From Paraperlucidibaca sp. (lineage in GTDB: Bacteria > Pseudomonadota > Gammaproteobacteria > Pseudomonadales > Moraxellaceae), in assembly GCA_018066805.1 (NCBI GenBank), contig JAGPVX010000080.1:1-35638 (forward strand): 35,638 nucleotides of DNA. Direction: 5' to 3'. Numbering within the stretch: the first letter of the stretch is position 1; the number at the start of each line of letters is the position of its first letter. The notes beneath the pieces were generated by a model. The model saw only the letters and a list, made by a program, of their open reading frames with translations. It made no database searches and was not told the DNA's origin. This document shows positions 30,445 to 35,638 of this stretch, in pieces. Made by a program: the position numbers and the translations under genes.

Positions 30445-31989
30445 ATGCAGCATCTGAATCCCTCCGAGATCAGCGAGCTGATCAAGAGCCGCATCACAGA
30501 CCTAGATTCGTCTGTTGAAGCCCGTAACGAAGGCACTATCGTTGGCGTAGCCGACGGTATCGTGCGTATTCATGGTCTCGCCGACGTTATGTACGGCGAA
30601 ATGATTGAGTTCGACGGCGGTGTCTATGGCATGGCCCTCAACCTCGAGCGTGACTCTGTTGGCGCCGTGGTTTTAGGCGGCTATCTGACATTGCAAGAAG
30701 GCCAAAAGGCTCGCTGCACAGGCCGCATTTTAGAAGTGCCAGTTGGCCCTGAAATGTTAGGCCGCGTGGTTGATGCTTTGGGCATGCCTATCGATGGCAA
30801 AGGTCCAATCAACGCTAAGCTGACCGATGCCGTTGAGAAAGTAGCTCCCGGTGTTTGGTGGCGTCAGTCCGTCGACCAGCCCGTACAAACTGGCTACAAA
30901 TCTGTCGACGCGATGATTCCTGTTGGCCGTGGCCAGCGCGAGCTGATCATTGGTGACCGTCAAACCGGTAAAACAGCATTAGCTATCGATGCCATTATTG
31001 CGCAGAAAAACTCTGGCATTAAGTGCGTCTATGTTGCTGTCGGTCAGAAGCAATCAACCATTGCTAACGTGGTGCGCAAGCTCGAAGAGTTTGGTGCCAT
31101 GGCTTATACCACTGTCGTTGCCGCTGCCGCTGCTGAAGCACCAGCCATGCAATTCTTGGCGCCATATTCCGGCTGCACCATGGGCGAATATTTCCGTGAC
31201 CGCGGTGAAGACGCACTGATTGTTTATGATGACTTGTCGAAACAGGCTGTGGCCTATCGTCAAATCTCCTTGCTACTGCGCCGTCCACCAGGTCGTGAAG
31301 CCTATCCTGGCGACGTGTTCTATCTCCACTCCCGTCTGCTTGAGCGTGCTTCGCGCGTGTCTGCTGAGTACGTAGAGAAGTTCACCAAGGGCGAAGTGAA
31401 AGGCAAAACCGGCTCATTAACCGCGCTGCCTATCATTGAAACGCAAGCAGGCGATGTGTCGGCATTCGTTCCAACCAACGTGATTTCGATCACCGATGGC
31501 CAGATCTTCTTAGAATCATCGCTGTTTAACGCCGGTATTCGTCCAGCCGTCAACGCCGGTATTTCGGTGTCGCGAGTTGGTGGCGCTGCGCAAACTAAGA
31601 TCATCAAAAAGCTGTCGGGTGGTATTCGTACCTCGTTGGCTCAGTACCGTGAACTGGCGGCATTCGCTCAGTTCGCTTCTGATCTCGATGAAGCTACACG
31701 TAAACAGCTAGAATTGGGCCAGCGCGTGACTGAGCTGATGAAGCAGAAGCAATTTGCTCCACTCAGCATCGGTGACATGGCGCTGTCTATTTTCGCAGTC
31801 AACGAAGGTTACTTAAACGATGTTGCAGTGAACAAGGTATTGGATTTTGAAGCCGCCTTGCACAGCTATTTCAACAGCGAAGAAAAAGCGCTGATGGACG
31901 ACATCAATGCCACCGCTAACTACGATGGCAAGATCGAAGCGGCACTGCGTGCCGGTATCGAGAAGTTTAAGGCCACCCAAACCTGGTGA
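30445..31989 (+). CDS. atpA: ATP synthase F1 subunit alpha
   Basis: The non-catalytic nucleotide-binding subunit, 514 residues. The P-loop is GDRQTGKT (170-177). Other marks are DGIVRIHGL near the N-terminus, [20 protein letters not shown] and the signature [26 protein letters not shown] precedes the ATG. Confidence 0.98.
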   Translation: MQHLNPSEISELIKSRITDLDSSVEARNEGTIVGVADGIVRIHGLADVMYGEMIEFDGGVYGMALNLERDSVGAVVLGGYLTLQEGQKARCTGRILEVPVGPEMLGRVVDALGMPIDGKGPINAKLTDAVEKVAPGVWWRQSVDQPVQTGYKSVDAMIPVGRGQRELIIGDRQTGKTALAIDAIIAQKNSGIKCVYVAVGQKQSTIANVVRKLEEFGAMAYTTVVAAAAAEAPAMQFLAPYSGCTMGEYFRDRGEDALIVYDDLSKQAVAYRQISLLLRRPPGREAYPGDVFYLHSRLLERASRVSAEYVEKFTKGEVKGKTGSLTALPIIETQAGDVSAFVPTNVISITDGQIFLESSLFNAGIRPAVNAGISVSRVGGAAQTKIIKKLSGGIRTSLAQYRELAAFAQFASDLDEATRKQLELGQRVTELMKQKQFAPLSIGDMALSIFAVNEGYLNDVAVNKVLDFEAALHSYFNSEEKALMDDINATANYDGKIEAALRAGIEKFKATQTW

Positions 31990-31998
31990 GCCACGGGA

Positions 31999-32019
31999 GG
32001 CTCGGCCTAGTGCCGAGCC
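31999..32019 (+). repeat. Strong hairpin between atpA and atpG
   Basis: GGCTCGGC (31999-32006) and GCCGAGCC (32012-32019) are perfect GC-rich 8-bp arms with the five-base loop CTAGT, beginning ten bases after the atpA stop. No T-run follows. It may hold back 3' exonucleases and keep atpA in excess over atpG, as F1 stoichiometry requires. Confidence 0.75.
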
Positions 32020-32046
32020 AACACCCAGCAAAGAGTCGGTGAGGCT

Positions 32047-34358
<2,312 letters not shown>

Positions 34359-34403
34359 GTTGCTAAGGCCTGCGGCTTAACAGCTGGGGCTTAGGAGTAA
34401 GAC

Positions 34404-34832
34404 ATGGCGAAAACGATTCATTGCGATATCGTCAGTGCGAAAGAGTCGATTTTTGCTGGTGCCGCGACCTTGGTCGTGGCACACGGCACGCTCGGCGACG
34501 TCGGCATTACCCCTGGTCATGCCCCGTTGCTGTCGCAGCTGGCTCCAGGTCCAGTGCGCATCATGAGCGAAGCGGGTGACGAACTCGTGTATTACGTGTC
34601 GGGCGGTGTGATTGAAGTGCAGCCCAATGTAGTCACTATTTTAGCTGACACCGCTTTGCGTGCTGCTGATATGGATGAGGCTGCGGCCTTGGAAGCACGT
34701 AAGCATGCGCAAGAAGCGCTGACTAATCAGAAGAGCGAAATGGACACTTCAGTGGCCCTTGCTTCTCTAGCTGAGGCTGCTGCTCAGCTGCGTACATTGC
34801 AAGCGATGAAAAATCGTAGCGGTCGCGGTTAA
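34404..34832 (+). CDS. atpC: ATP synthase F1 subunit epsilon
   Basis: The central-stalk and regulatory subunit, 142 residues. The N-terminal beta domain has TIHCDIVSAKESIFAGAATL, then GDVGITPGHAPLLSQLAPGP and YYVSGGVIEVQPNVVTILAD. The C-terminal two-helix part can inhibit ATP hydrolysis. TTAGGAGTAAGAC precedes the ATG. Last gene of the operon. Confidence 0.97.
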   Translation: MAKTIHCDIVSAKESIFAGAATLVVAHGTLGDVGITPGHAPLLSQLAPGPVRIMSEAGDELVYYVSGGVIEVQPNVVTILADTALRAADMDEAAALEARKHAQEALTNQKSEMDTSVALASLAEAAAQLRTLQAMKNRSGRG

Positions 34833-34856
34833 GTTCGTAAAGTGTAATTAGCGTAA

Positions 34857-34886
34857 TGAAAAAGGCAGCTTAGGCTGTCTTTTTTT
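34857..34886 (+). terminator. Rho-independent terminator of the atp operon
   Basis: GGCAGC (34864-34869) pairs with GCTGTC (34874-34879), with one G-T pair, around TTAG. A-rich sequence precedes the stem and seven Ts follow it, extending the pairing. It lies about 25 bases after the atpC stop. Confidence 0.88.
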
Positions 34887-34995
34887 ATGCTTGCAAAAAA
34901 TGCGACGGAAGTAGCCCGTCTTCAGGCTCGCAGACCGTGATAATCCGTGCTAAAACTCTAAACACAATAACAACATATAGACGTTGGAGTACCAC

Positions 34996-35430
34996 GTGAA
35001 AACGGTGATGCAAGTACTGCAAGGAAAATCTAATCAAGCCACTTACACCATTACGCCGCAAGCGACCGTGCTCGAGGCTATTAGCTTAATGGCCGATAAA
35101 GGCATTGGCGCACTGATCGTTGCTGAAGGCGATCGCATGGTTGGCATTGTCAGTGAGCGTGACTATGCGCGGAAAGTCGTGCTGATGGAGCGTTCGTCAT
35201 ATAACACTTTGGTTCGCGACATTATGACCAGTGCCGTATTAGCTGTAACTGCAGAGGAAACGACTGAGCGCTGCATGGGCATCATGACTGAAAAGCGTCT
35301 ACGTCATTTACCAGTGCTCAGTGGTGAAAATATCATTGGCATTGTCTCCATTGGTGACTTGGTGAAAGAAGTGATATCGGAGCAACAGCAAATCATTGAG
35401 CACTTAGAGCAATATATTCGCGGAGAATAA
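34996..35430 (+). CDS. Two-CBS-domain protein
   Basis: A cytoplasmic protein of about 144 residues made of two CBS motifs (about 20-65 and 83-130). Each has the typical pattern: ALIVAEGDRMVGIVSERDYA in the first, LRHLPVLSGENIIGIVSIGD in the second. CBS pairs bind adenosine nucleotides and usually regulate a partner; stand-alone proteins of this type are common and mostly uncharacterised. I chose GTG 34996, with GGAG six bases upstream; a TTG at 34984 is in frame but has no ribosome site. The short C-terminal tail EQQQIIEHLEQYIRG is probably helical. Confidence 0.85.
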   Translation: MKTVMQVLQGKSNQATYTITPQATVLEAISLMADKGIGALIVAEGDRMVGIVSERDYARKVVLMERSSYNTLVRDIMTSAVLAVTAEETTERCMGIMTEKRLRHLPVLSGENIIGIVSIGDLVKEVISEQQQIIEHLEQYIRGE

Positions 35431-35488
35431 TCGGCCTGTTGAATGATCGAGAAGCATGCGCTGCGGCAAATTAAAGCAGTTCGTGTAA

Positions 35489-35638
<150 letters not shown>

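Noticed and set aside
34989-35004. CACGTGAAA resembling a fourth parS site at the start of the CBS-domain gene
   Set aside because: AGTACCACGTGAAAAC matches the core but differs from consensus at four positions in the outer arms, so ParB binding is unlikely.

Overview
The window is the replication-origin neighbourhood of a gammaproteobacterial chromosome of moderate GC. Gene content and order (glyS, dus, gyrB, recF, dnaN, dnaA, origin, rpmH, rnpA, yidD, yidC, mnmE, then mnmG, rsmG, parA, parB, atpIBEFHAGDC, glmU) match the Pseudomonas/Moraxellaceae-type arrangement, so a member of the Pseudomonadales or a close relative is the best guess. This is inferred from synteny and protein motifs only; no database was searched.

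Left part (1-5737): the 3' part of glyS; a long acyl-CoA dehydrogenase with its own promoter and a strong terminator; an AI-2E/PerM-type membrane protein; and, on the opposite strand, a DusC-type tRNA-dihydrouridine synthase. The last two genes converge and share a palindromic CTATAG that supplies both stop codons. Origin part (5794-12484): dnaA-dnaN-recF-gyrB read leftward with close spacing, and rpmH-rnpA-yidD-yidC-mnmE read rightward. Between dnaA and rpmH lie about 460 bp with exact and near-exact DnaA boxes, AT-rich DNA and a near-consensus rpmH promoter: the probable oriC. Three parS-type sites (TGTTCCACGTGAAACA twice, TGCTTCACGTGAAACA once) sit inside recF and at the dusC start; the matching parA-parB pair is at 25.3-27.0 kb.

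Accessory insertion (16217-22568): the usually adjacent mnmE and mnmG are separated by a five-gene operon for redox proteins outside the cytoplasm. It encodes a large diheme cytochrome c of the MauG/CCP-like superfamily (817 aa), a second membrane-anchored diheme protein of unknown family (566 aa), a secreted monoheme protein with a calcium-type repeat and an FMN-bind-like C-terminal half (256 aa), a five-helix membrane protein with conspicuous histidines (222 aa) and a secreted YceI-like lipocalin-fold protein (about 196 aa). The operon starts at a 17-bp-spaced sigma70 promoter whose -10 box is covered by a perfect 18-bp palindrome, a likely repressor site. My working hypothesis is a periplasmic system that oxidises a lipid or isoprenoid substrate. 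It is the most novel part of the window.

Right part (22640-35638): mnmG-rsmG-parA-parB and a secreted START-like protein; the complete ATP synthase operon from its own promoter to a rho-independent terminator, with an atpE leader resembling the E. coli atpE translational enhancer and a strong atpA-atpG hairpin; a small two-CBS-domain protein; and the first 38 codons of glmU. I saw no tRNA or rRNA genes, insertion sequences, CRISPR arrays or prophage genes.
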